Shown piece after piece: positions 20,085 to 29,291 of a stretch of 64,000 bases of DNA (positions are counted from its first letter, which is position 1; each line of letters begins with the position of its first letter). The DNA comes from Streptomyces adelaidensis (GTDB lineage: Bacteria; Actinomycetota; Actinomycetes; Streptomycetales; Streptomycetaceae), in NCBI RefSeq assembly GCF_016598475.1, contig NZ_JAEMUX010000002.1:150491-214490 (forward strand). The letters are read 5' to 3'. The notes under the pieces were generated by a model. That model made no database searches. It was not told where the DNA came from and saw only the letters and a list, made by a program, of their open reading frames with translations. The position numbers and the translations under genes were made by a program.

Positions 20085-20270
20085 ATGGCGAAGAAGGCTC
20101 TGATTGCCAAGGCTGCTCGTAAGCCCAAGTTCGGAGTACGTGGCTACACGCGCTGCCAGCGCTGCGGCCGTCCGCACTCCGTGTACCGCAAGTTCGGCCT
20201 GTGCCGCGTGTGCCTCCGTGAGATGGCTCACCGTGGCGAGCTGCCGGGCGTGACCAAGAGCTCCTGGTAA
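20085..20270 (+). CDS. rpsN: 30S ribosomal protein S14, zinc (type Z) form
   Basis: This is the 61-residue zinc-ribbon form of S14. Two CxxC pairs, C24-x2-C27 and C40-x2-C43, form the ribbon ([20 protein letters not shown]). ATG 20085 is chosen over the upstream in-frame ATG at 20076 because [16 protein letters not shown] is the standard N-terminus. Streptomyces often also carries a zinc-free S14 under Zur control; none is in this window. Confidence 0.96.
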   Translation: MAKKALIAKAARKPKFGVRGYTRCQRCGRPHSVYRKFGLCRVCLREMAHRGELPGVTKSSW

Positions 20271-20318
20271 TCCCCCTAATAAGGGATTTCCGGAGCTCTC
20301 GGTAAGCACTGGGCGTGT

Positions 20319-20365
20319 CAGGCGCCCACCCTTCCATGGCTTAGGCTTGGAGGGTTGGGCGCCTG
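20319..20365 (+). promoter_or_regulatory. hairpin in the 212-bp rpsN-rpsH gap
   Basis: CAGGCGCCCA (20319-20328) pairs perfectly over 10 bp with TGGGCGCCTG (20356-20365). A partly complementary CCCTTCCA / TTGGAGGG pair extends the stem inward. It lies 117 bp before rpsH and could be an RNA-processing, attenuation or ribosomal-protein binding site. The rest of the gap shows nothing clear. Confidence 0.45.
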
Positions 20366-20482
20366 TTGCCGCCCGTACGACTTACTACGCCGTAGGTCCA
20401 CCGCACCGCACCCGCCTCGTCTCGGATCGAGGAGAGGGATGGGCACCTGGAAACCCCGGCGAGAGAGGCCGAAGGCCAATTT

Positions 20483-20881
20483 ATGACCATGACTGATCCG
20501 ATCGCAGACATGCTTACGCGTCTGCGAAACGCGAACTCGGCATACCACGACTCCGTGACGATGCCGGCATCGAAGATCAAGTCTCACATCGCGGAGATCC
20601 TCCAGCAGGAGGGCTTCATCACGGGCTGGAAGGTCGAGGACGCCGAGGTCGGCAAGAGCCTCGTCCTCGAGCTGAAGTTCGGCCCGAACCGTGAGCGCTC
20701 CATCGCGGGCATCAAGCGGATCTCCAAGCCCGGTCTCCGGGTTTACGCGAAGTCCACCTCCCTGCCCAAGGTGCTGGGCGGCCTCGGCGTGGCGATCATC
20801 TCCACGTCGCACGGTCTCCTCACCGACAAGCAGGCCGGCAAGAAGGGCGTAGGCGGAGAAGTTCTCGCCTACGTCTGGTAG
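20483..20881 (+). CDS. rpsH: 30S ribosomal protein S8
   Basis: S8, 132 residues, is a primary 16S rRNA binder and, in enterobacteria, the translational repressor of the spc operon. [40 protein letters not shown] and [20 protein letters not shown] are conserved. ATG 20483 is used; a second ATG at 20489 is also plausible. It follows an unusually long 212-bp gap for a ribosomal operon. Confidence 0.97.
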   Translation: MTMTDPIADMLTRLRNANSAYHDSVTMPASKIKSHIAEILQQEGFITGWKVEDAEVGKSLVLELKFGPNRERSIAGIKRISKPGLRVYAKSTSLPKVLGGLGVAIISTSHGLLTDKQAGKKGVGGEVLAYVW

Positions 20882-20905
20882 CGGAAGGGAACGGAGGAAA
20901 CAGCT

Positions 20906-21445
20906 ATGTCGCGCATTGGCAAGCTCCCCATCACGGTTCCCGCCGGCGTGGATGTCACCATCGACGGCCAGACGGTTGCGGTCAAGGGCCCCAAGGGCTC
21001 CCTGTCCCACACCGTCGTGGCGCCGATCGAGATCGCCAAGGGTGAGGACGGCGTTCTGAACGTCACCCGCCCCAACGACGAGCGTCAGAGCAAGGCCCTG
21101 CACGGCCTGTCCCGCACGCTGGTGGCGAACATGATCACCGGCGTGACCCAGGGTTACGTGAAGAAGCTCGAAATCAGTGGTGTCGGTTACCGCGTGACCG
21201 CCAAGGGATCGAACCTTGAGTTCGCGCTCGGCTACAGCCACCCGATCACCGTCGAGGCCCCCGAAGGAATCTCCTTCAAGGTCGAGAACCCCACCCGGTT
21301 CTCGGTCGAGGGCATCGACAAGCAGAAGGTCGGCGAGGTTGCGGCCAATATCCGCAAGCTGCGCAAGCCTGACCCGTACAAGGCCAAGGGCGTCAAGTAC
21401 GAGGGCGAAGTCATCCGCCGCAAGGTCGGAAAGGCGGGTAAGTAA
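20906..21445 (+). CDS. rplF: 50S ribosomal protein L6
   Basis: L6, 179 residues, lies near the factor-binding site of the 50S subunit. [40 protein letters not shown] and the C-terminal [20 protein letters not shown] are family hallmarks. GGAGGAAA precedes ATG 20906. Three bases separate its stop from rplR. Confidence 0.98.
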   Translation: MSRIGKLPITVPAGVDVTIDGQTVAVKGPKGSLSHTVVAPIEIAKGEDGVLNVTRPNDERQSKALHGLSRTLVANMITGVTQGYVKKLEISGVGYRVTAKGSNLEFALGYSHPITVEAPEGISFKVENPTRFSVEGIDKQKVGEVAANIRKLRKPDPYKAKGVKYEGEVIRRKVGKAGK

Positions 21446-21448
21446 GCC

Positions 21449-21832
21449 ATGGCATACGGTACGAAGATCGCTAAGGGCGACGCTTACAAGCGTGCTGCCA
21501 TCAAGCGGCGCCACATCCGGATCCGTAAGAACGTCAACGGTACGGCTGAGCGTCCCCGCCTGGTCGTGACCCGCTCGAACCGCCACATCGTGGCCCAGGT
21601 GATCGACGACATCAAGGGTCACACCCTTGCGTCGGCGTCCACCTTGGACACGTCCATCCGTGGCGGCGACGACGACAAGTCGGCTCAGGCCGGCAAGGTC
21701 GGCGCCCTGGTCGCCGAGCGTGCCAAGGCCGCCGGTGTCGAGGCCGTCGTATTCGACCGTGGTGGTAACCGGTACGCGGGTCGCATCGCGGCCCTGGCCG
21801 ACGCCGCCCGCGAGGCCGGGCTCAAGTTCTGA
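21449..21832 (+). CDS. rplR: 50S ribosomal protein L18
   Basis: L18, 127 residues, binds 5S rRNA with L5. [20 protein letters not shown] and the C-terminal [20 protein letters not shown] are diagnostic. Full length, tightly spaced in the spc operon. Confidence 0.98.
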   Translation: MAYGTKIAKGDAYKRAAIKRRHIRIRKNVNGTAERPRLVVTRSNRHIVAQVIDDIKGHTLASASTLDTSIRGGDDDKSAQAGKVGALVAERAKAAGVEAVVFDRGGNRYAGRIAALADAAREAGLKF

Positions 21833-21871
21833 GCTCGCTGCGTAGCTAGCGGAAAGAGAGAGGTAAATCCA

Positions 21872-22477
21872 ATGGCTGGACCCCAGCGCCGCGGTGGCGG
21901 TGCCGGTGGCGGCGAGCGGCGGGACCGGAAGGGCCGTGACGGCGGCGCAGCTGCCGCCGAGAAGACCGCGTACGTTGAGCGCGTTGTCGCGATCAACCGC
22001 GTCGCCAAGGTAGTGAAGGGTGGTCGTCGCTTCAGCTTTACCGCGCTGGTCGTGGTAGGCGATGGTGACGGCACCGTGGGTGTCGGTTACGGCAAGGCCA
22101 AGGAGGTGCCGGCCGCCATCGCCAAGGGTGTTGAGGAGGCCAAGAAGCACTTCTTCAAGGTCCCCCGTATCCAGGGCACCATCCCGCACCCGATCACGGG
22201 CGAGAAGGCCGCGGGCGTCGTCCTGCTCAAGCCTGCTTCCCCCGGTACCGGCGTTATCGCCGGTGGCCCGGTGCGTGCGGTGCTCGAGTGCGCGGGCGTT
22301 CACGACATCCTGTCGAAGTCGCTCGGCTCGTCCAACGCGATCAACATCGTGCACGCGACCGTGGCGGCCCTCAAGGGTCTGCAGCGTCCCGAGGAGATCG
22401 CGGCTCGCCGTGGTCTGCCCCTCGAGGACGTCGCCCCCGCGGCTCTGCTCCGTGCGCGTGCCGGGGCGGGTGCGTAA
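21872..22477 (+). CDS. rpsE: 30S ribosomal protein S5
   Basis: S5, 201 residues, takes part in the mRNA helicase and decoding accuracy; spectinomycin-resistance changes map to it. After a Gly/Arg-rich N-terminus ([20 protein letters not shown]) come the double-stranded RNA-binding domain and [20 protein letters not shown]. Its TAA overlaps the ATG of rpmD by one base. Confidence 0.98.
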   Translation: MAGPQRRGGGAGGGERRDRKGRDGGAAAAEKTAYVERVVAINRVAKVVKGGRRFSFTALVVVGDGDGTVGVGYGKAKEVPAAIAKGVEEAKKHFFKVPRIQGTIPHPITGEKAAGVVLLKPASPGTGVIAGGPVRAVLECAGVHDILSKSLGSSNAINIVHATVAALKGLQRPEEIAARRGLPLEDVAPAALLRARAGAGA

Positions 22478-22659
22478 TGGCTCGCCTCAAGGTCACGCAG
22501 ACGAAGTCGTACATCGGCAGCAAGCAGAACCACCGTGACACCCTGCGCTCCCTTGGTCTCAAGGGCATCAACACGCAGGTCGTCAAGGAGGACCGCCCCG
22601 AGTTCCGCGGAATGGTGCACACCGTCCGCCACCTCGTGACGGTCGAGGAGGTCGACTGA
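22477..22659 (+). CDS. rpmD: 50S ribosomal protein L30
   Basis: L30, 60 residues ([20 protein letters not shown] ... [20 protein letters not shown]), a small 50S surface protein. The ATG overlaps the rpsE stop, implying coupled translation. Full length. Confidence 0.97.
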   Translation: MARLKVTQTKSYIGSKQNHRDTLRSLGLKGINTQVVKEDRPEFRGMVHTVRHLVTVEEVD

Positions 22660-22661
22660 TC

Positions 22662-23117
22662 ATGGCGGAGAACAACCCGCTCAAGATCCACAACCTCCGT
22701 CCCGCCCCGGGCGCCAAGACCGCCAGGACCCGTGTGGGTCGTGGTGAGGCGTCGAAGGGTAAGACGGCTGGTCGTGGTACCAAGGGTACGAAGGCCCGTT
22801 ACCAGGTTCCGGAGCGCTTCGAGGGTGGCCAGATGCCCCTCCACATGCGTCTCCCGAAGCTGAAGGGCTTCAAGAACCCCTTCAAGACGGAGTTCCAGGT
22901 CGTGAACCTGGACAAGCTCTCCGCCCTCTACCCCGAGGGTGGGGAGGTCACCGTTGCCGACCTGGTCGCCAAGGGTGCCGTCCGCAAGAACAGCCTCGTC
23001 AAGGTCCTCGGCCAGGGCGAGATCTCCGTGGCGCTGCAGGTGACGGTCGACGCCGTCTCCGGCTCCGCCAAGGAGAAGATCACCGCCGCCGGCGGTACCG
23101 TCACCGAGCTCGTCTGA
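22662..23117 (+). CDS. rplO: 50S ribosomal protein L15
   Basis: L15, 151 residues, is a late-assembly 50S protein with a glycine-rich basic N-terminal extension. [40 protein letters not shown] and the C-terminal [15 protein letters not shown] are typical. Last ribosomal gene before secY, from which a perfect 15-bp hairpin and a 243-bp gap separate it. Confidence 0.98.
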   Translation: MAENNPLKIHNLRPAPGAKTARTRVGRGEASKGKTAGRGTKGTKARYQVPERFEGGQMPLHMRLPKLKGFKNPFKTEFQVVNLDKLSALYPEGGEVTVADLVAKGAVRKNSLVKVLGQGEISVALQVTVDAVSGSAKEKITAAGGTVTELV

Positions 23118-23152
23118 ACACACCAGGTGTCTCGATGACTTGAGCGATCCCG

Positions 23153-23186
23153 ACCGGGGATACCCCACAAATGGGGTATCCCCGGT
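23153..23186 (+). terminator. perfect 15-bp hairpin between rplO and secY
   Basis: ACCGGGGATACCCCA (23153-23167) pairs exactly with TGGGGTATCCCCGGT (23172-23186) around a CAAA loop. No T-run follows. It could end or attenuate spc transcription before secY, or be an RNase site; secY has its own strong ribosome-binding site and possibly its own promoter in the 170 bp that follow. Confidence 0.6.
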
Positions 23187-23360
23187 TGGTCGTTCCTAGG
23201 GGAGCGGTCTCGCCGGTAAGGTGACCAGCGCTGCCCGTTTTCACAGGGTGCTCCTACACCGGGCACTCGACACGACAGTTAAGCGTTACGTAAGTCGTCC
23301 TCATCAGAATCCCAAAACCGTCACCCTTGACGCAGTAGCGCGGGGGTCGCAGGAGGCACC

Positions 23361-24674
23361 GTGCTCACCGCGTTCGCCCGGGCGTTCAAGACGCCCGACC
23401 TGCGCAAGAAGCTGCTCTTCACGCTCGCCATCATCGTGATCTACCGGATCGGTACGCATGTCCCGATCCCGGGCGTCGACTACACCGCCGTGCAGTTCTG
23501 TATCGACCAGGCCCAGACCAACAAGGGTCTCTTCGGTCTCGTGAACATGTTCAGTGGTGGCGCGCTTCTGCAGATCACGATCTTCGCGCTCGGCATCATG
23601 CCGTACATCACGGCGAGCATCATTCTGCAGCTGCTGACCGTGGTGATCCCGCGTCTGGAAGCCCTGAAGAAGGAGGGGCAGGCCGGTACGGCGAAGATCA
23701 CGCAGTACACGCGTTATCTGACGGTCGCTCTCGCCATCCTCCAGGGCACCGGCCTCGTCGCCACCGCCCGCAGTGGCTCGCTGTTCAGCGGCTGCCAGTT
23801 GGCCGGCCAGATCGTGCCCGACCGCTCGATCTACTCCACCATGGTCATGGTCATCACCATGACCGCCGGTACGGCCGTCGTCATGTGGCTCGGTGAGCTC
23901 ATCACCGACCGAGGCATCGGCAACGGCATGTCGATCCTGATGTTCATCTCGATCGCCGCCACCTTCCCGTCCGCGCTGTGGGCCATCAAGGAGCAGGGCA
24001 CTCTCGCGGACGGCTGGATCGAGTTCGGCACCGTCATGGCGGTCGGCCTGGTCATGGTCGCGCTCGTCGTCTTCGTCGAGCAGGCCCAGCGCCGTATCCC
24101 GGTCCAGTACGCGAAGCGCATGATCGGCCGCCGATCCTACGGCGGCACGTCGACGTACATCCCGCTGAAGGTCAACCAGGCGGGCATCATCCCTGTGATC
24201 TTTGCCTCGTCGCTGCTCTATATCCCGGCACTGGTCGTGCAGTTCTCCAACTCCACTGCGGGTTGGGCGAAATGGGTCACAGCCAACTTGGCCGACACGG
24301 CCGCGCCGGCGCATATCACGATCTACTTCTTCCTGATTGTCTTCTTCGCCTTCTTCTACGTGGCCATCTCGTTCAACCCCGAGGAAGTCGCGGACAACAT
24401 GAAGAAGTATGGTGGCTTCATCCCGGGCATCCGGGCTGGCCGACCGACCGCTGAGTACCTGAGTTACGTACTCAACCGGATCACCTGGCCGGGTTCGCTG
24501 TACTTGGGTCTGATTGCTCTCGTCCCGACGATGGCGTTGGCTGGTTTCGGGGCAAACCAGAACTTCCCGTTCGGTGGTACCAGCATCCTGATCATCGTGG
24601 GTGTGGGGCTGGAGACCGTGAAGCAGATCGAGAGCCAGCTTCAGCAGCGCAATTACGAAGGGTTCCTCCGCTGA
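23361..24674 (+). CDS. secY: preprotein translocase subunit SecY
   Basis: SecY is the channel subunit of the SecYEG translocon in the cytoplasmic membrane. The 437-residue protein starts at GTG 23361, five bases after AGGAGG. About ten membrane helices are apparent. Signature segments: LFTLAIIVIYRIGTHVPIPG, GIMPYITASIILQLLTVVIP, QRRIPVQYAKRMIG in the cytosolic loop that contacts SecA, and the C-terminal GGTSILIIVGVGLETVKQIE. Its stop overlaps the adk ATG by one base. Confidence 0.98.
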   Translation: MLTAFARAFKTPDLRKKLLFTLAIIVIYRIGTHVPIPGVDYTAVQFCIDQAQTNKGLFGLVNMFSGGALLQITIFALGIMPYITASIILQLLTVVIPRLEALKKEGQAGTAKITQYTRYLTVALAILQGTGLVATARSGSLFSGCQLAGQIVPDRSIYSTMVMVITMTAGTAVVMWLGELITDRGIGNGMSILMFISIAATFPSALWAIKEQGTLADGWIEFGTVMAVGLVMVALVVFVEQAQRRIPVQYAKRMIGRRSYGGTSTYIPLKVNQAGIIPVIFASSLLYIPALVVQFSNSTAGWAKWVTANLADTAAPAHITIYFFLIVFFAFFYVAISFNPEEVADNMKKYGGFIPGIRAGRPTAEYLSYVLNRITWPGSLYLGLIALVPTMALAGFGANQNFPFGGTSILIIVGVGLETVKQIESQLQQRNYEGFLR

Positions 24675-25336
24675 TGCGTATCGTCCTCGTCGGGCCGCCG
24701 GGTGCCGGTAAGGGAACGCAGGCCGCGTTCCTGGCACAGAACCTGTCGATCCCGCACATTTCCACGGGCGACCTGTTCCGGGCCAACATCAGCAAGCAGA
24801 CGGAGCTCGGCAAACTCGCGAAGTCCTACATGGACAAGGGCGATCTGGTGCCGGACGAGGTCACCATCGCCATGGCCAAGGACCGCATGGAGCAGCCGGA
24901 CGCCGAACAGGGCTTTCTGCTCGACGGCTTCCCGCGCAATGTCTCGCAGGCCGAGGCGCTGGACGTGACGCTCCAGGACGAGTCCATGAACCTGGACGCC
25001 GTCCTGGACCTGGAGGTCCCCGAGGAAGAGGTCGTCAAGCGCATCGCCGGCCGCCGCATCTGCCGGAACGACTCCTCACACGTCTTCCACGTCACGTACA
25101 AGCAGCCGAAGCGGGATGGCGTCTGTGACGTCTGCGGCGGCGAGCTGTACCAGCGTGACGACGACTCCGAGGAGACCGTCCGCAAGCGCCTGGAGGTCTA
25201 CCACACGCAGACCGAGCCGATCATCGACTACTACAAGGCCCAGGGCCTCGTGGTGACGATCTCGTCCCTCGGTCCGGTGGAAGAGGTCACCCAGCGCGCC
25301 ATGGACGCGCTCAAGCGCGAGGACGACGACCAGTAG
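24674..25336 (+). CDS. adk: adenylate kinase
   Basis: Adenylate kinase interconverts ATP plus AMP and two ADP. The 220-residue protein has the P-loop GPPGAGKGTQ, the AMP-site segments STGDLFRANI and LLDGFPRNVSQAE, and a long LID with cysteines (RRICRNDSSHVFHVTYKQPK, then CDVCGGELYQRDDD). The LID is the long type, but one position of the standard four-cysteine zinc site appears replaced by polar residues. Coupled to secY by a one-base overlap and closed by a strong terminator. Confidence 0.98.
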   Translation: MRIVLVGPPGAGKGTQAAFLAQNLSIPHISTGDLFRANISKQTELGKLAKSYMDKGDLVPDEVTIAMAKDRMEQPDAEQGFLLDGFPRNVSQAEALDVTLQDESMNLDAVLDLEVPEEEVVKRIAGRRICRNDSSHVFHVTYKQPKRDGVCDVCGGELYQRDDDSEETVRKRLEVYHTQTEPIIDYYKAQGLVVTISSLGPVEEVTQRAMDALKREDDDQ

Positions 25337-25350
25337 TCGTCAGCGGTACG

Positions 25351-25385
25351 ACGGCCGCGGTGCCCGAGACGGGCATCGCGGCCGT
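25351..25385 (+). terminator. intrinsic terminator after adk
   Basis: ACGGCCGCGGTGCCCG (25351-25366) pairs with CGGGCATCGCGGCCGT (25370-25385) over 16 positions with one G-T pair and an AGA loop, then ACTGTTGTGT. It closes the secY-adk unit. Confidence 0.8.
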
Positions 25386-25453
25386 ACTGTTGTGTAGGCA
25401 ATTCCAAGCCCGATCAGTTACGCAGGCAGAGAAGACGGAGAGCGCAGGCCCCC

Positions 25454-26290
25454 ATGGTGCAGATCAAGAGCCCCGAGCAGATCGCCAAGATGCGCGAGGC
25501 GGGGCTGGTCGTCGCCGCCATCCACGCGGCCACTCGGGAGGCCGCCGTGCCGGGCGCCTCCACGAAGGACCTCGACGAGGTGGCGCGCAAGGTGCTCGCG
25601 GAGCACGGGGCCAAGTCGAACTTCCTCGGGTACGGCGGCTTCCCCGCGACGATCTGTACGTCGGCGAACGAGGTCGTGGTGCATGGCATCCCGAGCGACG
25701 AGGCCGTCCTGAAGGACGGCGACATCATCTCCATCGACTGCGGCGCGATCGTCGAGGGCTGGCACGGCGACGCGGCCTACACCGCCTTCGTGGGCTCCGG
25801 ACACGCTCCGGAGCTGCTGGAGCTCTCCCGGGTGACCGAGGAGTCCATGTGGGCCGGCATCGCCGCGATGAAGCAGGGGAACCGGCTCGTGGACGTCTCC
25901 CGGGCCATCGAGACGTACATCCGCCGGCAGCCGAAGCCGGGCGGCGGCAAGTACGGGATCGTCGAGGACTACGGCGGCCACGGCATCGGCACCGAGATGC
26001 ACATGGACCCGCACCTGCTGAACTACGTCGAGAAGCGGCGGGGCAAGGGGCCGAAGCTGGTGCCCGGGTTCTGCCTCGCCATCGAGCCCATGGTGTCCCT
26101 GGGGACGCCGAAGACGAAGGTCCTGGCCGACGACTGGACCGTGGTGACGACGGACGGTACGTCGTCGTCGCACTGGGAGCACTCGGTCGCGCTCACGGAG
26201 GCCGGGCCGCTCGTACTCACCGCCCCCGACGGGGGCAAGGCGAAGCTGGCCGAGCACGGGGTCGTCGCGGCTCCCGATCCGCTGGGCTGA
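25454..26290 (+). CDS. map: methionine aminopeptidase, type I
   Basis: Removes N-terminal methionine from nascent proteins. All metal ligands are present: D95 (ISIDCG), D106 (HGDAAYT), H176 (GGHGIG), E211 (AIEP) and E242 (WEHS), plus H77. The 278-residue protein begins at ATG 25454; a GTG at 25457 is an alternative. The ribosome-binding site is weak. Streptomyces usually has more than one map gene; this is the secY-adk-linked copy. Confidence 0.97.
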   Translation: MVQIKSPEQIAKMREAGLVVAAIHAATREAAVPGASTKDLDEVARKVLAEHGAKSNFLGYGGFPATICTSANEVVVHGIPSDEAVLKDGDIISIDCGAIVEGWHGDAAYTAFVGSGHAPELLELSRVTEESMWAGIAAMKQGNRLVDVSRAIETYIRRQPKPGGGKYGIVEDYGGHGIGTEMHMDPHLLNYVEKRRGKGPKLVPGFCLAIEPMVSLGTPKTKVLADDWTVVTTDGTSSSHWEHSVALTEAGPLVLTAPDGGKAKLAEHGVVAAPDPLG

Positions 26291-26359
26291 GCTCCGCGCC
26301 GGCTGTCGGTGTCCGTCAGCCGGAGTAACGATCTTCTGCGTGGGGCAGCCTTACCCGAA

Positions 26360-26389
26360 TTCGTGTTTCCGGGAGCCCTGGCGTAGACT
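26360..26389 (+). promoter_or_regulatory. possible infA promoter
   Basis: TTCGTG (26360-26365) and TAGACT (26384-26389) are 18 bp apart, about 80 bp before the infA start. The -10 is good, the -35 weak. Confidence 0.35.
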
Positions 26390-26470
26390 GACTCGTCGGC
26401 TCTCGTGTGTCCGTGTGTCCTCATTCGGTCGCTCAGAGTCGATCAAGGTAGTCGATTCGAAGGGCGAAGC

Positions 26471-26692
26471 GTGGCCAAGAAGCAAGGTGCCATCGAGATC
26501 GAGGGCACTGTCGTCGAGTCTCTTCCGAACGCCATGTTCAAGGTCGAGCTCCAGAACGGCCACCAGGTCCTGGCACACATCAGCGGCAAGATGCGTATGC
26601 ACTACATCCGTATCCTCCCTGACGACCGGGTCGTGGTGGAGTTGTCTCCGTACGACCTGACGCGTGGCCGCATCGTCTACCGCTACAAGTAG
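26471..26692 (+). CDS. infA: translation initiation factor IF-1
   Basis: IF-1, 73 residues from GTG 26471 ([20 protein letters not shown]), is the OB-fold factor that covers the 30S A site during initiation. [20 protein letters not shown] and [15 protein letters not shown] are invariant-type segments. The open frame continues upstream to 26405 but those codons do not match the family. First gene of the alpha cluster, followed by rpmJ. Confidence 0.98.
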   Translation: MAKKQGAIEIEGTVVESLPNAMFKVELQNGHQVLAHISGKMRMHYIRILPDDRVVVELSPYDLTRGRIVYRYK

Positions 26693-26764
26693 ATCTTGCC
26701 CCTCTCTCCGTGCCCCGGTTCTCCGGGACGCGGGTGGTGGCACTGACCCGGAGAACCTCACCCC

Positions 26765-26878
26765 ATGAAGGTCAAGCCGAGCGTCAAGAAGATCTGCGAC
26801 AAGTGCAGGGTGATCCGCCGTCACGGTCGGGTCATGGTCATCTGCGAGAACCCGCGCCACAAGCAGCGCCAGGGCTGA
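26765..26878 (+). CDS. rpmJ: 50S ribosomal protein L36, zinc form
   Basis: L36, 37 residues ([20 protein letters not shown]...), is the smallest ribosomal protein. Zinc ligands C11, C14, C27 and H32 are all present, so this is the C+ form. It lies 72 bp after infA. Confidence 0.97.
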   Translation: MKVKPSVKKICDKCRVIRRHGRVMVICENPRHKQRQG

Positions 26879-26951
26879 CGCACGACCGATCCCTCTGCCC
26901 TATTCGCAGAGTTTCGCGCGACGCAAGCTGAACATGTTCATACGCAGGACC

Positions 26952-26996
26952 CAGGCACGGTGAAAGTGCCTGATACCCCCGGTTCGGAGGCCGGGG
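26952..26996 (+). promoter_or_regulatory. two hairpins in the rpmJ-rpsM leader
   Basis: CAGGCAC (26952-26958) pairs with GTGCCTG (26966-26972), and CCCCGG (26977-26982) with CCGGGG (26991-26996). They lie in the 193-bp gap before rpsM and may be an autoregulatory or processing structure. Confidence 0.4.
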
Positions 26997-27071
26997 ACCC
27001 AGTTCGTACCTGGTACGGCGGCTGGGAAACGGTTCTGTGGAAGACCTCCGAAGATCACCAGGAGCCATTGA

Positions 27072-27452
27072 ATGGCACGCGTTTCCGGTGTTGACATCCC
27101 GCGCGACAAGCGCGTGGAGGTCGCCCTCACCTACGTGTTCGGCATCGGCCGGACTCTCTCTCAGGAGACGCTGGCAGCGACCGGCGTCGACGCGGACACC
27201 CGCGTCCGCGACCTCTCCGAGGAGCAGCTCGTCGCGATCCGCGAGTACGTGGACAGCAACATCAAGACCGAGGGTGACCTCCGTCGCGAGATCCAGGCCG
27301 ACATCCGCCGCAAGGTCGAGATCGGCTGCTACCAGGGTCTGCGTCACCGTCGTGGTCTGCCCGTCCGCGGTCAGCGCACCAGCACCAACGCCCGCACCCG
27401 CAAGGGCCCGCGTCGCGCCATCGCCGGTAAGAAGAAGCCGGGCAAGAAGTAG
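27072..27452 (+). CDS. rpsM: 30S ribosomal protein S13
   Basis: S13, 126 residues, sits at the top of the 30S head and forms intersubunit bridges. [40 protein letters not shown] and the C-terminal [20 protein letters not shown] are conserved. AGGAG precedes ATG 27072. Confidence 0.98.
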   Translation: MARVSGVDIPRDKRVEVALTYVFGIGRTLSQETLAATGVDADTRVRDLSEEQLVAIREYVDSNIKTEGDLRREIQADIRRKVEIGCYQGLRHRRGLPVRGQRTSTNARTRKGPRRAIAGKKKPGKK

Positions 27453-27522
27453 TCCTCAGCGGACAACGCTTCATCAGCGGTCTTCGCTGTAGGACCGACC
27501 ACCTCCCCGTAGGAGTTTGTAG

Positions 27523-27927
27523 ATGCCCCCCAAGGGTCGTCAGGGCGCTGCCAAGAAGGTGCGCCGCAAGGAAAAGAAGAACGTCGCTCACGGTCACGCG
27601 CACATCAAGAGCACGTTCAACAACACGATCGTCTCGATCACGGACCCCTCGGGCAACGTGATCTCCTGGGCCTCCGCCGGCCACGTCGGCTTCAAGGGCT
27701 CCCGCAAGTCCACGCCGTTCGCCGCGCAGATGGCCGCCGAGTCGGCCGCCCGTCGCGCGCAGGAGCACGGCATGCGCAAGGTCGACGTGTTCGTCAAGGG
27801 CCCGGGTTCGGGTCGTGAGACGGCCATCCGTTCGCTGCAGGCGACCGGTCTCGAGGTCGGCTCCATCCAGGACGTCACGCCCACCCCGCACAACGGCTGC
27901 CGTCCGCCCAAGCGTCGCCGCGTCTGA
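27523..27927 (+). CDS. rpsK: 30S ribosomal protein S11
   Basis: S11, 134 residues, lies on the 30S platform. [40 protein letters not shown] and the C-terminal [18 protein letters not shown] are diagnostic. There is a 70-bp gap after rpsM, and TAGGAG precedes the start. Confidence 0.98.
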   Translation: MPPKGRQGAAKKVRRKEKKNVAHGHAHIKSTFNNTIVSITDPSGNVISWASAGHVGFKGSRKSTPFAAQMAAESAARRAQEHGMRKVDVFVKGPGSGRETAIRSLQATGLEVGSIQDVTPTPHNGCRPPKRRRV

Positions 27928-27957
27928 CCCTTCGGGGCCGATGTACGGCTGCTTGGT

Positions 27958-28050
27958 CTGAGGTTTTCGGGCGGTATGGCTCTTCGGGGTCGTATCGCCC
28001 GTACCCTTGTCATACCTCAGGGCATCAAATAGTGGGTGCCCCTGACTGAA
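27958..28050 (+). promoter_or_regulatory. structured rpoA leader with competing stems
   Basis: CTGAGGT (27958-27964) can pair with ACCTCAG (28014-28020), enclosing an inner CGGGCG (27968-27973) / CGCCCG (27996-28001) hairpin. CAGGGCA (28018-28024) could instead pair with TGCCCCTG (28037-28044). The shared bases make the two folds exclusive, directly before the rpoA ribosome-binding site. Confidence 0.4.
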
Positions 28051-28060
28051 GGATCGCAAC

Positions 28061-29083
28061 ATGCTGATCGCTCAGCGTCCCTCGTTGACCGAAGAGGTCG
28101 TAGACGAGTTCCGCTCCCGGTTCGTGATCGAGCCGCTGGAGCCGGGCTTCGGCTACACCCTCGGCAACTCCCTGCGTCGTACGCTCCTGTCGTCGATCCC
28201 CGGTGCCGCTGTCACCAGCATCCGGATCGACGGTGTCCTGCACGAGTTCACCACCGTGCCGGGCGTCAAGGAGGACGTCACCGACCTGATCCTCAACATC
28301 AAGCAGCTGGTCGTCTCCTCGGAGCACGACGAGCCGGTCGTGATGTACCTGCGCAAGCAGGGCCCGGGTCTGGTCACCGCCGCCGACATCGCGCCCCCGG
28401 CCGGTGTCGAGGTGCACAACCCCGACCTCGTCCTCGCCACGCTCAACGGCAAGGGCAAGCTGGAGATGGAGCTGACGGTCGAGCGCGGCCGCGGTTATGT
28501 CTCCGCCGTGCAGAACAAGCAGGTGGGCCAGGAGATCGGCCGTATCCCGGTCGACTCGATCTACTCGCCGGTTCTCAAGGTCACGTACAAGGTCGAGGCG
28601 ACTCGTGTCGAGCAGCGCACCGACTTCGACAAGCTGATCGTCGACGTCGAGACCAAGCAGGCCATGCGTCCGCGTGACGCCATGGCGTCGGCCGGTAAGA
28701 CCCTGGTCGAGCTGTTCGGTCTGGCCCGTGAGCTCAACATCGACGCCGAGGGCATCGACATGGGTCCGTCCCCGACGGACGCCGCCCTCGCCGCTGATCT
28801 CGCCCTGCCGATCGAGGAGCTCGAGCTCACCGTTCGGTCGTACAACTGCCTCAAGCGCGAGGGCATCCACTCCGTGGGTGAGCTCGTGGCTCGTTCCGAG
28901 GCCGATCTGCTCGACATCCGTAACTTCGGTGCGAAGTCGATCGACGAGGTCAAGGCGAAGCTGGCGGGTATGGGCCTCGCGCTCAAGGACTCGCCTCCCG
29001 GGTTCGACCCGACCGCCGCGGCCGACGCGTTCGGCGCCGACGATGACGCGGACGCGGGCTTCGTCGAGACCGAGCAGTACTAA
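28061..29083 (+). CDS. rpoA: RNA polymerase alpha subunit
   Basis: Alpha is the assembly platform of RNA polymerase. In the 340-residue protein the N-terminal domain carries [20 protein letters not shown] and [18 protein letters not shown]. The C-terminal domain (about 250-320), which contacts activators and UP elements, carries [20 protein letters not shown] and [20 protein letters not shown]. The acidic tail is usual. AAGGA precedes ATG 28061. Confidence 0.98.
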   Translation: MLIAQRPSLTEEVVDEFRSRFVIEPLEPGFGYTLGNSLRRTLLSSIPGAAVTSIRIDGVLHEFTTVPGVKEDVTDLILNIKQLVVSSEHDEPVVMYLRKQGPGLVTAADIAPPAGVEVHNPDLVLATLNGKGKLEMELTVERGRGYVSAVQNKQVGQEIGRIPVDSIYSPVLKVTYKVEATRVEQRTDFDKLIVDVETKQAMRPRDAMASAGKTLVELFGLARELNIDAEGIDMGPSPTDAALAADLALPIEELELTVRSYNCLKREGIHSVGELVARSEADLLDIRNFGAKSIDEVKAKLAGMGLALKDSPPGFDPTAAADAFGADDDADAGFVETEQY

Positions 29084-29121
29084 GAGCTCGGGCCGGACGG
29101 TCCGTTTTCGGGTGCGGGTGC

Positions 29122-29212
29122 ACTGTGGCTGGTCGCGCCCACGCGACGGAGTCGCATATCGACACCGCCCCGCGCCCCTTCCGGGAGCGCGCCCCTTCGG
29201 GGCTGCTCCCGG
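29122..29212 (+). repeat. dispersed Streptomyces intergenic repeat, long form (copy A), with hairpin
   Basis: CTGGTCGCGCCCACGCG, CGCATATCGACAC and GCCCCGCGCCCCTT occur in this order between rpoA and rplQ. The same series is at 42481-42565. It is followed by nested hairpins: CCGGGAGC/GCTCCCGG (29181-29188/29205-29212) enclosing GCCCC/GGGGC. The element resembles sequences I know to be very frequent between Streptomyces genes; function unknown. Confidence 0.65.
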
Positions 29213-29291
29213 ATCTTCGACAGGCAGCCGCCTGCTCGGACACTGACCCCGGTACCTGATACGGCCGGGGCAGACACCTAGGAGAAACAGC

